Below the pieces are notes generated by a model. The model was not told the DNA's origin. It saw only the letters and a list, made by a program, of their open reading frames with translations, and searched no databases. The position numbers and the translations under genes are program-made. This document shows positions 1 through 9,986 of a stretch of 64,000 nucleotides of DNA, piece by piece; within the stretch, counting starts at the first letter, position 1; each line of letters starts with the position of its first letter. The DNA is from JAAFIP01 sp031367325 (GTDB lineage Bacteria > Pseudomonadota > Gammaproteobacteria > Burkholderiales > Burkholderiaceae_C), in NCBI GenBank assembly GCA_031367325.1, contig JANLPQ010000018.1:25234-89233 (forward strand), read 5' to 3'.

Positions 1-1179
1 ATCGTAATACATCGGGATCTCGCCACCGTCTTGCACGCCAGTGTCTACACGCACACCGTACAAGTCTTGCGTGTTGGCTTGGTGCATGGTCTGCAATGGG
101 GGCTGAAAGCGAACCAATCTGCCAGTGGAAGGCAAGAAGTTACGAAACGGGTCTTCGGCATTGATGCGGCATTCCATCGCCCAGCCATTGCGCTGTACGT
201 CTTTTTGCTGAATAGGCAGTGGCTCGCCCGCCGCCACACGAATCATCAGCTCCACCAAGTCCAGCCCGGTAATGCACTCTGTCACCGGGTGTTCCACCTG
301 CAAGCGCGTGTTCATCTCCAGAAAATAAAAGCTCTGGTCTTTGCCCACTACAAACTCTACCGTGCCCGCGCTTTGGTATTTCACTGCCTTGGCCAGAGCC
401 ACGGCCTGCTCGCCCATAGCCTTGCGCGTCGCATCGCTGATAAACGGCGACGGCGCTTCTTCAATCACCTTTTGGTGGCGACGCTGAATCGAGCATTCAC
501 GTTCATTCAAATAAATCACATTGCCTTGGCTGTCACCGATTAGTTGAATCTCGACATGGCGCGGCTCCACGACAAACTTTTCGATAAAAACCCGGTCATC
601 ACCAAAGCTGTTGCGCGCCTCGTTGCGGCAACTGGTAAAACCATCAAAAGCCTCTTTATCGTCATGCGCCACGCGCAGCCCCTTACCGCCACCGCCTGCA
701 CTGGCCTTGATCATCACCGGATAGCCAATGCCCTTGGCAATCTCCACCGCCCGCTCAGCCGTTTCAATTGCATCGTTCACACCTGGAATGCAGCTAACAC
801 CCGCAGCACCCGCCAACTTCTTAGATTCAATCTTGTCGCCCATCGCCGCAATCGAATAATGCTTAGGCCCAATAAAAATAATGCCCTCTTCCTCCACCCG
901 CTTGGCAAACCCCGCGTTCTCTGACAAAAATCCATACCCCGGATGCACCGCCTGCGCACCCGTCTGCTTGCAAGCTGCAATGATTTTGTCGGCAAGTAAA
1001 TACGACTCTCGCGAAGGCGCAGCACCAATATGCACCGCTTCATCAGCCAGTTGCACATGCCGCGCATCCTTGTCTGCGTCGGAGTACACCGCAACAGTCT
1101 TAATACCCATCTTGCGGGCGGTTTGAATTACACGGCAAGCGATTTCGCCACGGTTGGCTATGAGAATTTTTGTAAACAT
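1..1179 (-). CDS. pccA: Propionyl-/acetyl-CoA carboxylase biotin carboxylase subunit, 5' part only
   Basis: This is the N-terminal 393 codons of the biotin carboxylase subunit. The frame runs open to base 1 and the rest lies outside the window. The family uses ATP and bicarbonate to carboxylate biotin, which then serves a carboxyltransferase partner (here PccB). The translation begins MFTKILIANRGEIACRVI, the classic start. It then shows the HPGYGFLSEN motif, the ATP-grasp glycine loop KASAGGGGKGLR and EMNTRLQVEHPVTE. The biotinyl domain is off the edge. The ATG at 1179 has a GGAAG ribosome site 4-5 bases upstream. The gene begins 13 bases after the hipA stop, so it is probably co-transcribed with hipBA. 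With pccB, meaB and mcm nearby, a propionyl-CoA role is more likely than acetyl-CoA. Confidence 0.93.
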   Translation of the reverse strand, partial: MFTKILIANRGEIACRVIQTARKMGIKTVAVYSDADKDARHVQLADEAVHIGAAPSRESYLLADKIIAACKQTGAQAVHPGYGFLSENAGFAKRVEEEGIIFIGPKHYSIAAMGDKIESKKLAGAAGVSCIPGVNDAIETAERAVEIAKGIGYPVMIKASAGGGGKGLRVAHDDKEAFDGFTSCRNEARNSFGDDRVFIEKFVVEPRHVEIQLIGDSQGNVIYLNERECSIQRRHQKVIEEAPSPFISDATRKAMGEQAVALAKAVKYQSAGTVEFVVGKDQSFYFLEMNTRLQVEHPVTECITGLDLVELMIRVAAGEPLPIQQKDVQRNGWAMECRINAEDPFRNFLPSTGRLVRFQPPLQTMHQANTQDLYGVRVDTGVQDGGEIPMYYD

Positions 1180-1192
1180 ATATCTTCCAAAT

Positions 1193-2464
1193 TTAATTCA
1201 ATAATTCAATGCGTGACGCCATAGACTTCATAAGGTCATTCAAAGTAGTGCGCCGAATTGGTAGCTCTTTCAATAACTTAGCCATGCCTTGGGCGCTGCT
1301 TAACCATTCGTTGACACAACGATTCGCTACTTGCACGGAGATACCTCCGGCTTTAGCGACCTGCAATAATTGCGCACGCGTAATGTGTTTTCCATGCCCC
1401 GCTACACTGGTCGAATGCTCGCCACCGGGGCCGAAGCTGTAAGTCAAATCAAATGCTGGGGATAGTTTCCACATTCCTTGCTCGTCCATGCGGAAGGCAA
1501 AATTGCGGCTGTGGTCGTCTCGGTTATGCATGATGACGTTGAAGATACAGCGCTCGAGGGCTTTGACTACTTCACGTTGATCGCCTGTAATTCGTAAAGT
1601 GGCTAGCAATATTGTTTCGTAATCCAAAGAAGGCAAGCGGTGGTCTGCTTGCAGATACGCGGACATACTCATGATGGGCACGCGAATGATCTGCTTGTCT
1701 TTGACGACGCGGTCAAAGCGCTCCACACCGAATGCGCTGTATTTAGCACCCAAGTCAAAAAAGCGGCTGCGCGGCATATCTATGCCACCATGGCGCGCCA
1801 CACGAGCGTATAGCTCTTCAACAGCACAGACTTCGCGGTGCTCGCTCTCCGCTGGAAACTTCATCAGCCATGGCGTTGCGCTGCCAGTCAGCGGCATACC
1901 ACTGCTGAGCTGCCCTGTACGCGCATTGAAATCAACCAACACTTTAGGCCGCGCACCTTGTGGCGAGCCGCCCAATTGCATCAAATGACGCAGCTGTGCA
2001 TCTGCTTTGTCTGCACCAGAATTTTCGTCCGCTTGTAAGGCGATGACTTCTTTGGCAAGCTCTTTGAGTTGCAGTTTTTCTGCTGGCAAAATATCTTCAT
2101 CAGAAGGCTCAAACGACAGCGCGCCCATAGCACGCTCGCCTACTATCGCCAAACGCTCCAGTACCGACACTTCTCGTGGATTACGGCCCAGCTTGCGCAC
2201 CGCCCGATCCATCAGCAGCATGCCCCAACCATCCGGCAGCGCGTCGGCAATAAAACCTGGTAATCCATAAGAGTGCGCCTCACCCTTATAAGAAACCGCA
2301 GCTGCACCGGCGCGTGGCAGCGGTTGGTGCATGGGTGATAACTGCAAACCACGCTCTACGGCTTGCGGTGAATACTCAAACATGATGTCACGCCCCGTGT
2401 CCGCCAATGTGCCTAAAGGCCAGCGCTCACCCCAACCATCGTAAATAACCTGCAGCTTTTTCAT
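1193..2464 (-). CDS. hipA: HipA-family Ser/Thr kinase toxin
   Basis: This 423-residue protein has the HipA architecture. An N-terminal HipA_N-type domain is followed by a kinase-like core with GGSPQGARPK (residues about 160-175), the catalytic-loop motif HNRDDHSRNF and the metal-binding segment SPAFDLTYS. HipA kinases phosphorylate aminoacyl-tRNA synthetases or other targets and cause growth arrest; the target here is unknown. The gene follows hipB by two bases and ends 13 bases before the pccA start codon, so toxin and pccA expression look linked. No truncation is visible and both catalytic aspartates appear present. Family assignment is firm; toxicity is inference. Confidence 0.88.
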   Translation of the reverse strand: MKKLQVIYDGWGERWPLGTLADTGRDIMFEYSPQAVERGLQLSPMHQPLPRAGAAAVSYKGEAHSYGLPGFIADALPDGWGMLLMDRAVRKLGRNPREVSVLERLAIVGERAMGALSFEPSDEDILPAEKLQLKELAKEVIALQADENSGADKADAQLRHLMQLGGSPQGARPKVLVDFNARTGQLSSGMPLTGSATPWLMKFPAESEHREVCAVEELYARVARHGGIDMPRSRFFDLGAKYSAFGVERFDRVVKDKQIIRVPIMSMSAYLQADHRLPSLDYETILLATLRITGDQREVVKALERCIFNVIMHNRDDHSRNFAFRMDEQGMWKLSPAFDLTYSFGPGGEHSTSVAGHGKHITRAQLLQVAKAGGISVQVANRCVNEWLSSAQGMAKLLKELPIRRTTLNDLMKSMASRIELLN

Positions 2465-2466
2465 GG

Positions 2467-2796
2467 CTAAGCACGCGCCTTAACAATAGCTTTAGGAACA
2501 CGCGCACGCTGCCTCAATGCTAGTGATTGTTCACGCTCTGCTTGCGCAATGGTATGCACAGGTTGCTCAAACAAGCTCTCCAATTGCTCCACAGCCTGCA
2601 ATGCTTGTACAACACGCACAACAAATTCAAGACTGCCCTGCCCTTGCGCTTCAAGCCTGCGAATAGATGAAAGCGAACTTTGCGTCATATCTGCCAATTG
2701 CTGTTGTGCCAAATTTTGTGCAAGACGCAAGCGCTTGATTCGTCCACCCAGTTGAGTGCAAATGCTTTGAGATGATGATAAATTAAATGTTCTCAT
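2467..2796 (-). CDS. hipB: HipB-like HTH antitoxin
   Basis: This XRE-type helix-turn-helix protein of 109 residues lies directly upstream of hipA and should neutralise HipA and repress the operon. The HTH is seen in QLGGRIKRLRLAQNLAQQQL followed by ADMTQSSLSSIRRLEAQGQG. The frame stays open to an earlier ATG at 2889. I chose the ATG at 2796 (MRTFNLSSSQ) because a good promoter (TTGACT, 17 bp, TACAAT) ends 10 bases before it, leaving no room for an upstream start. The mRNA would then have almost no leader, and no Shine-Dalgarno sequence is visible. The start codon sits inside the palindrome TCTCATGAGA (2791-2800). Confidence 0.85.
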   Translation of the reverse strand: MRTFNLSSSQSICTQLGGRIKRLRLAQNLAQQQLADMTQSSLSSIRRLEAQGQGSLEFVVRVVQALQAVEQLESLFEQPVHTIAQAEREQSLALRQRARVPKAIVKARA

Positions 2797-2806
2797 GAGA
2801 GCATTA

Positions 2807-2835
2807 ATTGTACTTTTTAGCCGTTTAAAAGTCAA
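2807..2835 (-). promoter_or_regulatory. hipBA promoter with an inverted repeat between the boxes
   Basis: On the minus strand the -35 box TTGACT (2830-2835) and -10 box TACAAT (2807-2812) are 17 bp apart, close to the sigma-70 consensus. An inverted repeat ACTTTT-N9-AAAAGT (2812-2832) fills the spacer, where a bound repressor would block RNA polymerase. HipB autorepression is known for this family; binding here is inferred. Confidence 0.72.
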
Positions 2836-2855
2836 ATTTAAACATTTAACAAATT

Positions 2856-2879
2856 CACAAAAAGTGCAATATTTTTGTG
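2856..2879. promoter_or_regulatory. Perfect inverted repeat upstream of hipBA (candidate HipB operator)
   Basis: CACAAAAA (2856-2863), eight bases, then TTTTTGTG (2872-2879): a perfect 8+8 inverted repeat about 20 bp upstream of the hipBA -35 box. It is placed as a second operator. It does not match the E. coli HipB operator sequence, so the assignment rests on position and symmetry. Confidence 0.5.
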
Positions 2880-2955
2880 CTGATGCCACGGATTGCGTAT
2901 GCCTAGCATCCTATTTTTGCATCGGAGACTATCGCCATAGATCATGTCTGAGCTC

Positions 2956-3047
2956 GCAATGGGCGCGGTGCGTCTACCTGCGCTCATGTCCTCCGCCCTT
3001 CGGGCTCCCCCTTGACTTCGCTGCGATAGACGCACCGAGCCCATAGC
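2956..3047. repeat. Long imperfect hairpin between hipBA and pccB (first of two)
   Basis: Arms 2956-2976 and 3027-3047 are inverted copies of 21 bases with two mismatches, sharing GGTGCGTCTA / TAGACGCACC. They enclose about 50 bases that contain a smaller GCCC-TTCG-GGC hairpin. Together with the next hairpin it occupies most of the gap 2797-3205, in which I see no gene. Confidence 0.7.
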
Positions 3048-3090
3048 TGCGAAGTGGTTTTTACACCGCCAAACTAGAGTCGCCAATCGA

Positions 3091-3178
3091 GGAGCGGGCT
3101 GCCTGAGCGCTTTGCGAAGGTAAAGGAGGAGGCCGCAGGCCGGGGGACACGCAGCAAAGCGCTCGGGCAGCCCGCTCC
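3091..3178. repeat. Long near-perfect hairpin downstream of pccB
   Basis: Arms 3091-3115 and 3154-3178 are 25-base inverted copies with one mismatch. The middle holds a smaller GGCC-GCA-GGCC hairpin. It lies 27 bases past the pccB stop and could end or protect the mcm-meaB-pccB transcript. There is no T-run, so a classical intrinsic terminator is doubtful. Confidence 0.7.
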
Positions 3179-3205
3179 GGTACGCGAGGTAAATGATAGG
3201 CATCT

Positions 3206-4738
3206 TCACAGCGGAATGTTCCCATGCTTGCGCCAAGGATTCTCAATCTTCTTGTCTTTGAGCATCACCAGTGAGCGGCAAATACGCTTGCGCGTTTCAT
3301 GCGGCAAGATCACATCGTCGATGAAACCCCGGGCGCCTGCGACGAAGGGGTTGGCGAAGCGAGCTTTGTACTCCGCTTCTTTCGCAGCGATTTTTGCAGG
3401 GTCGCCTTTGTCTTCACGGAAAATAATCTCGACTGCGCCTTTGGCACCCATTACGGCAATCTCTGCGTTGGGCCAGGCAAAGTTCACGTCGCCACGCAGA
3501 TGTTTGGACGACATCACGTCGTATGCGCCGCCATAGGCTTTACGGGTGATGACGGTAATCTTAGGCACTGTGCATTCGGCATAAGCATAGAGCAGCTTGG
3601 CACCATGCTTGATGATGCCGCCATACTCTTGCGACGTACCGGGCATGAAGCCAGGTACATCGACAAAGGTGATAACCGGGATGTTGAATGCGTCGCAAAA
3701 GCGCACAAAGCGTGCAGCTTTGATGGATGACTTGATGTCTAGGCAACCGGCTAGCACCAACGGCTGGTTAGCCACAATGCCTACCGTCTGCCCGTCCATG
3801 CGCGCAAAGCCGATGAGGATGTTTTTGGCGTACTCCGGTTGCAGTTCAAAAAAGTCGCCGTCATCCACGGTCTTGACGATCAGCTCTTTCATGTCATATG
3901 GCTTATTGGCGTTATCGGGCACTAGCGTGTCGAGCGACATATCCAGGCGCGCAGCCGGGTCACCACTAGGGCGTACAGGGGCTTTTTCGCGGTTGTTCAG
4001 GGGCAGGTAGTTGTACAGGCGGCGCAGCATTAGCAGGGCCTCTACGTCGTTTTCAAACGCTAGGTCGGCCACGCCGCTCTTGGTAGTGTGGGTGATGGCC
4101 CCGCCCAGCTCTTCAGCGGTCACTTCTTCGTGCGTTACGGTTTTTACTACCTCGGGGCCGGTGACAAACATGTAAGACGAGTCTTTGACCATGAAGATAA
4201 AGTCTGTCATGGCAGGCGAATACACCGCACCGCCCGCGCTGGGCCCCATGATCATGCTGATCTGCGGCACCACACCGCTGGCCATCACGTTGCGCTGGAA
4301 CACATCGGCATAGCCGCCCAGTGACGCCACACCTTCTTGAATGCGCGCACCGCCCGAGTCGTTCAGGCCAATCACGGGCGCACCCACCTTCATGGCCTGG
4401 TCCATAACTTTGCAAATTTTCTCGGCGTGCGCTTCACTTAGCGCGCCACCAAACACGGTGAAGTCTTGGCTGTACACAAACACCAGTCGCCCATTAATCA
4501 TGCCGTAGCCGGTGACCACGCCGTCGCCGGGAATCTTCTGGTCTTGCATGCCAAAGTCTACGCAGCGGTGCTCTACAAACATGTCCCATTCTTCAAAACT
4601 GCCTTCGTCCAGCAATATATCCAGCCGCTCGCGCGCGGTGAGTTTGCCTTTATTGTGCTGTGCGTCGATGCGCTTTTGGCCACCGCCCATGCGGGCGAGT
4701 TGGCGCTTGGCTTCTAGTTGTTCCAGGATGTCTTGCAT
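3206..4738 (-). CDS. pccB: Propionyl-CoA carboxylase, carboxyltransferase (beta) subunit
   Basis: This 510-residue protein matches the usual size of acyl-CoA carboxylase beta subunits. It transfers the carboxyl group from carboxybiotin to propionyl-CoA, giving methylmalonyl-CoA. Recognisable blocks are LTARERLDILLDEGSFEE near residue 35, DFTVFGGALSEAHAEKICKV, the acyl-CoA oxyanion region DSGGARIQEGVASLGGYADV, GPSAGGAVYSPAMTDFIFMV, and the biotin-side motif TFVDVPGFMPGTSQEYGGII. It ends MLKDKKIENPWRKHGNIPL, a typical C-terminus. It lies 36 bp downstream of meaB and is probably one transcript with mcm and meaB. Its partner subunit (1-1179) is separated from it by hipBA and two hairpins. Confidence 0.95.
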   Translation of the reverse strand: MQDILEQLEAKRQLARMGGGQKRIDAQHNKGKLTARERLDILLDEGSFEEWDMFVEHRCVDFGMQDQKIPGDGVVTGYGMINGRLVFVYSQDFTVFGGALSEAHAEKICKVMDQAMKVGAPVIGLNDSGGARIQEGVASLGGYADVFQRNVMASGVVPQISMIMGPSAGGAVYSPAMTDFIFMVKDSSYMFVTGPEVVKTVTHEEVTAEELGGAITHTTKSGVADLAFENDVEALLMLRRLYNYLPLNNREKAPVRPSGDPAARLDMSLDTLVPDNANKPYDMKELIVKTVDDGDFFELQPEYAKNILIGFARMDGQTVGIVANQPLVLAGCLDIKSSIKAARFVRFCDAFNIPVITFVDVPGFMPGTSQEYGGIIKHGAKLLYAYAECTVPKITVITRKAYGGAYDVMSSKHLRGDVNFAWPNAEIAVMGAKGAVEIIFREDKGDPAKIAAKEAEYKARFANPFVAGARGFIDDVILPHETRKRICRSLVMLKDKKIENPWRKHGNIPL

Positions 4739-4770
4739 AACTATTCTCTTATCTCAATATGTCTAAATTA

Positions 4771-4813
4771 CTATTTATTTCATAGCTGCTTGAGCAGTAT
4801 TTACTTGGGTTTC
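4771..4813 (+). repeat. Dispersed repeat copy 1, at the 3' end of meaB
   Basis: The core ATAGCTGCTTGAGCAG is followed by TATTTACTTGGGTTT. The gene reads the opposite strand, so the repeat supplies the last residues TQVNTAQAAMK and the TAA stop of MeaB. Confidence 0.85.
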
Positions 4814-5839
4814 CAGCAGATTTCGTGCTGCAGTAGAGGCTGCTAGCTCACCTTTTAGCACTTGCTGTGTTAATTGCGGTAACAGCGCTTGCACTTGCGG
4901 GTTTTGCTTAAACGCTTGCTTCAAGCCTGATTCAATCCGCTCCCACATCCACGCCAGCGACTGCTGTTGTCTACGCTGCGTTAACTTACCGTCTCTAGTT
5001 TGCAGTTCTTTAAACTGCGACACCTTTTGCCAAAACTCTTGCACACCTGTGCCGTGCAAAGCCGATAGCTGAATAGCCTGCGGATGCCACACCGTCTTGT
5101 CATGCAACGCATACGCCGGGTTGCCCTGCTGGCCAAACAAGCGCATGGCCGAAGTGATCTGCGCCTGCGCGCGCGTGGCGGCATCTTTGTCAATGTCTGC
5201 TTTGTTAATGACCACCAAATCCGCCAGCTCCATAACACCTTTTTTAATCGCCTGCAAATCGTCCCCTGCATTAGGCAACTGCATCAGCACAAACATATCC
5301 GTCATGCCGGCCACCGCCGTCTCGCTCTGGCCCACGCCTACGGTTTCGACAATCACTATGTCATACCCTGCCGCCTCGCACACCAGCATAGCCTCGCGCG
5401 TCTTCTCAGCCACGCCGCCCAACGTGCCGCTGCTGGGGCTCGGGCGGATGTAGGCTTTGTCATGCACCGAGAGTTTTTCCATACGCGTTTTATCGCCCAA
5501 GATGGAGCCACCGGAGATGGTGGAGGATGGGTCGATGGTAAGCACGGCGACGCGGTGGCCTTGTTTGATCAAATACAGACCTAGCGTTTCGATGAAGGTG
5601 GATTTTCCTACGCCGGGTACGCCGCTGATGCCTAGGCGAAAAGATTTGCCAGTCTGAGGCAACAGCGCAGTAAGCAACTCATCCGCTCGAACGCGGTGGT
5701 CTGCACGGGTCGATTCAAGCAAAGTAATAGCCTTGGCAATCGCCCGCCGCTGTTTTGTGCCAGCACTTGTAGTGATGGTCACAGCGGAAATTGGGGTCAG
5801 AGCCCCATTTCGTTCAGCTTGGTTTGTCGCCGGTTGCAT
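4775..5839 (-). CDS. meaB: MeaB/ArgK G-protein chaperone of methylmalonyl-CoA mutase
   Basis: This 354-residue protein is a G3E-type GTPase that loads and protects the adenosylcobalamin cofactor of methylmalonyl-CoA mutase. The P-loop GVPGVGKS is at residues 73-80. DPSSTISGGSILGDKTRM is the family switch region, ETVGVGQSE the metal/switch II motif and VVINKADID the guanine-specificity motif. Family proteins usually start near the RRAIAKAITLLESTRADHR segment. The extra 25-30 N-terminal residues here come from an inverted repeat (5791-5867), and the last 11 from dispersed repeat copy 1. An AGGA site precedes the ATG at 5839. It lies between mcm (32 bp gap) and pccB (36 bp gap). Confidence 0.93.
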   Translation of the reverse strand: MQPATNQAERNGALTPISAVTITTSAGTKQRRAIAKAITLLESTRADHRVRADELLTALLPQTGKSFRLGISGVPGVGKSTFIETLGLYLIKQGHRVAVLTIDPSSTISGGSILGDKTRMEKLSVHDKAYIRPSPSSGTLGGVAEKTREAMLVCEAAGYDIVIVETVGVGQSETAVAGMTDMFVLMQLPNAGDDLQAIKKGVMELADLVVINKADIDKDAATRAQAQITSAMRLFGQQGNPAYALHDKTVWHPQAIQLSALHGTGVQEFWQKVSQFKELQTRDGKLTQRRQQQSLAWMWERIESGLKQAFKQNPQVQALLPQLTQQVLKGELAASTAARNLLETQVNTAQAAMK

Positions 5840-5867
5840 TATTTTCCTAATGGGGATTTGACCCCAG
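5791..5867. repeat. GGGGTC inverted repeat spanning the meaB start
   Basis: Arms TTGGGGTCAGAGCCCCATT (5791-5809) and AATGGGGATTTGACCCCAG (5849-5867) are inverted copies with about four mismatches. The meaB ATG (5837-5839) lies in the loop. The repeat therefore shapes both the 5' leader and the first codons of meaB. Confidence 0.65.
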
Positions 5868-5871
5868 TTTC

Positions 5872-8163
<2,292 letters not shown>

Positions 8164-8197
8164 GCAGCAATTTTACCCACAATTTCATCCGTAATTA

Positions 8198-8212
8198 TGA
8201 ATTCAAAATTCA
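8198..8212. promoter_or_regulatory. Inverted repeat in the mcm/gntR divergent promoter region
   Basis: TGAATT-CAA-AATTCA, a perfect 6+3+6 inverted repeat, 35 bases upstream of the mcm start and 90 bases upstream of the GntR gene. Its position suits an operator for the divergently encoded regulator; binding is not demonstrated. Confidence 0.35.
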
Positions 8213-8237
8213 GTTTCGTGTAAACTAAAGCCAATTT

Positions 8238-8284
8238 CCGTTCGAGCTGAGCCCACCACCGTTCGGGCTGAGCCTGTCGAAGCC
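8238..8284 (+). repeat. CCGTTCG(A/G)GCTGAGCC direct repeats
   Basis: Two copies of CCGTTCGRGCTGAGCC (8238 and 8259), the second extended by TGTCGAAGCC. I recall this word as a common intergenic repeat of proteobacterial genomes; that is memory, not a search. Confidence 0.55.
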
Positions 8285-8301
8285 TTCACACAAACCCACG
8301 C

Positions 8302-8967
8302 ATGAACGCACCCTTGTCACACGCCCGCCTAAAACCTCGCCCCCTGTACGAAGAAGTAGCCGAGCTCCTACGCCAGCGCATCTTTGCAGGCAAGGCCAAC
8401 GACCTTGAACCCGGCGCATGGATAGACGAGCTCAAGCTGGCAGAGGAGTACGGCATCAGCCGCACCCCCCTGCGCGAAGCCATCAAAGTGCTGGCCGCCG
8501 AAGGCCTGGTTACCATGAAAATGCGGCGCGGCGCCTACGTCACCGAGGTCAACGCCAAAGACCTGCACGACGTGTTCCACCTCATGGCCGTGCTAGAGGC
8601 CGACGCTGCAGGCACGGTAGCCAGCACAGCCACCGCAGCGCAGCTGCAAGCGCTAGAGGCCCTGCACCAGCAGCTAGAAAAAGCCGCCCGAGACCGCAAA
8701 GATCACCTTAGATTCTTCCAGCTCAACGAAGCCTTCCACGTCAAACTGCTGGAAGTAGCCAACAACCGCTGGGCAGGTCAAATGGTGGCCGACCTGCGAA
8801 AAGTGATGAAGCTCAACCGCGCGCAGTCCCTGCTAAAGGCCGGGCGGATTGAAGAGTCCCTGGCCGAGCATGCCTCCATCATGGCGGCGTTAACGAGCCG
8901 GGATGCTGCCGCTGCGCAGGCGGCGATGCGGGCGCATATTGAGAGTGGGCAGGAGGCGGCGGGTTAG
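8302..8967 (+). CDS. GntR-family transcriptional regulator (FCD/FadR type)
   Basis: This 221-residue protein has an N-terminal winged helix-turn-helix (LYEEVAELLRQRIFAGKAND, then LKLAEEYGISRTPLREAIKV) and a C-terminal all-helical FCD ligand domain. The DVFHLMAVLEADAAGTVAS segment, the RFFQLNEAFHVKLLEVANN segment and a HASIMAAL / MRAHIESG pair are typical of metal-binding FCD proteins. It is divergent from the mcm operon across 138 bp, so the likely role is control of propionyl/methylmalonyl-CoA metabolism by an acid or CoA-ester ligand. The family call is firm; target and ligand are inferred from position. Confidence 0.9.
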   Translation: MNAPLSHARLKPRPLYEEVAELLRQRIFAGKANDLEPGAWIDELKLAEEYGISRTPLREAIKVLAAEGLVTMKMRRGAYVTEVNAKDLHDVFHLMAVLEADAAGTVASTATAAQLQALEALHQQLEKAARDRKDHLRFFQLNEAFHVKLLEVANNRWAGQMVADLRKVMKLNRAQSLLKAGRIEESLAEHASIMAALTSRDAAAAQAAMRAHIESGQEAAG

Positions 8968-9020
8968 ATTTACAATATATTAGGCAGCAGAAAATTGGTA
9001 GCTGCAAGAGCTATATACCC

Positions 9021-9938
9021 ATGTCCGCAATATCAAAAATTTACCTCAATACCGCAGATGAGTTTCTAAATTCGCTACGTCTTTCAAACGATAGTTGGCA
9101 CCAAGGTACGTCCCGTTGGGTTTTTCGCGGTGTTGGCGATGCAGATAATTGGACTTTATTGCCACATGCATGGCGACCTACAGGCGAAGGAAATAGACTA
9201 ACACCGCTAATAGAAACAATCCACGCACTGAATCTCGACATGGATGGTGACGAGACTGACAATTTCAGAAAACTATTCGAATGGGAGGCGGCAGAAAAAG
9301 AAGCTCTTAACCAATTTGCGATGCACACAAATAATTCAGGTTTTCGTGTATCTAGCGCGGCGCTTTCACCAAACGAAAGCCCTATCAAAATTGGATCAAT
9401 ACATACATGGACGAACAACACAAGTTTCCCAAATACTGAAACTGTTTCATTAGCTCAGCATCACGGGATACCGACTCGATTATTAGATTGGACAAGAAAT
9501 CCCATTACCGCTGCGTATTTTTCTGCTTCGCCATTATTCAGACCTAAAGACTCAAAAGCAATCGCAGTGTGGGCATTAGACGCTACAAAGGTTGTGAACG
9601 ACGACGGAACGCCAAAGAAGTTTAGTCAAATTCAGTGCCTCTTGCATGAACCAAACCGCGGAGAAAATAAATTTTTGCACGCTCAAAATGGGGTTTTGAC
9701 TGAACTCAAAAATACCTACGAGTTCTTTAAGCAAAATGATCGCTGGCCATCGCTTGAAGAAGTATTCTCAGTCGATACCAATGTCGTCACTGAGCCAATT
9801 TTAAAAGGGCACTTCCTCAAATCTGACCATGTGCCACGGCTGTTGAAACTACTTGATCGCGACGGAGTAACTTTATCGCAGCTAATGCCCACAATGGATA
9901 ATGTTGCCAGAGAGGTAGCCTCCAAGTGGAGTACCTAG
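9021..9938 (+). CDS. FRG-domain protein
   Basis: This 305-residue protein carries an FRG domain, named for the Phe-Arg-Gly motif, visible as WVFRGVGDADNWTLLPHAWR near residues 32-52. The second signature, SLAQHHGIPTRLLDWTRNP then ITAAYFSA, is near residue 150. FRG domains are often found in phage, prophage and defence contexts and their biochemical role is poorly known. The gene lies in an AT-richer island and converges on a UvrD-type helicase 48 bp away. No signal peptide or membrane segment is seen. No clear ribosome site precedes the ATG. I infer accessory, possibly anti-phage, origin; the domain call itself is good. Confidence 0.82.
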   Translation: MSAISKIYLNTADEFLNSLRLSNDSWHQGTSRWVFRGVGDADNWTLLPHAWRPTGEGNRLTPLIETIHALNLDMDGDETDNFRKLFEWEAAEKEALNQFAMHTNNSGFRVSSAALSPNESPIKIGSIHTWTNNTSFPNTETVSLAQHHGIPTRLLDWTRNPITAAYFSASPLFRPKDSKAIAVWALDATKVVNDDGTPKKFSQIQCLLHEPNRGENKFLHAQNGVLTELKNTYEFFKQNDRWPSLEEVFSVDTNVVTEPILKGHFLKSDHVPRLLKLLDRDGVTLSQLMPTMDNVAREVASKWST

Positions 9939-9986
9939 GATATTACTTGTTGAGCTGTCTAAATGCAATCAAAAAATAAAAATGAC

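Noticed and set aside
31..924. Plus-strand frames of 170 and 126 codons
   Set aside because: They are shadows of the minus-strand pccA gene, which reads through the whole region with clear biotin carboxylase motifs.
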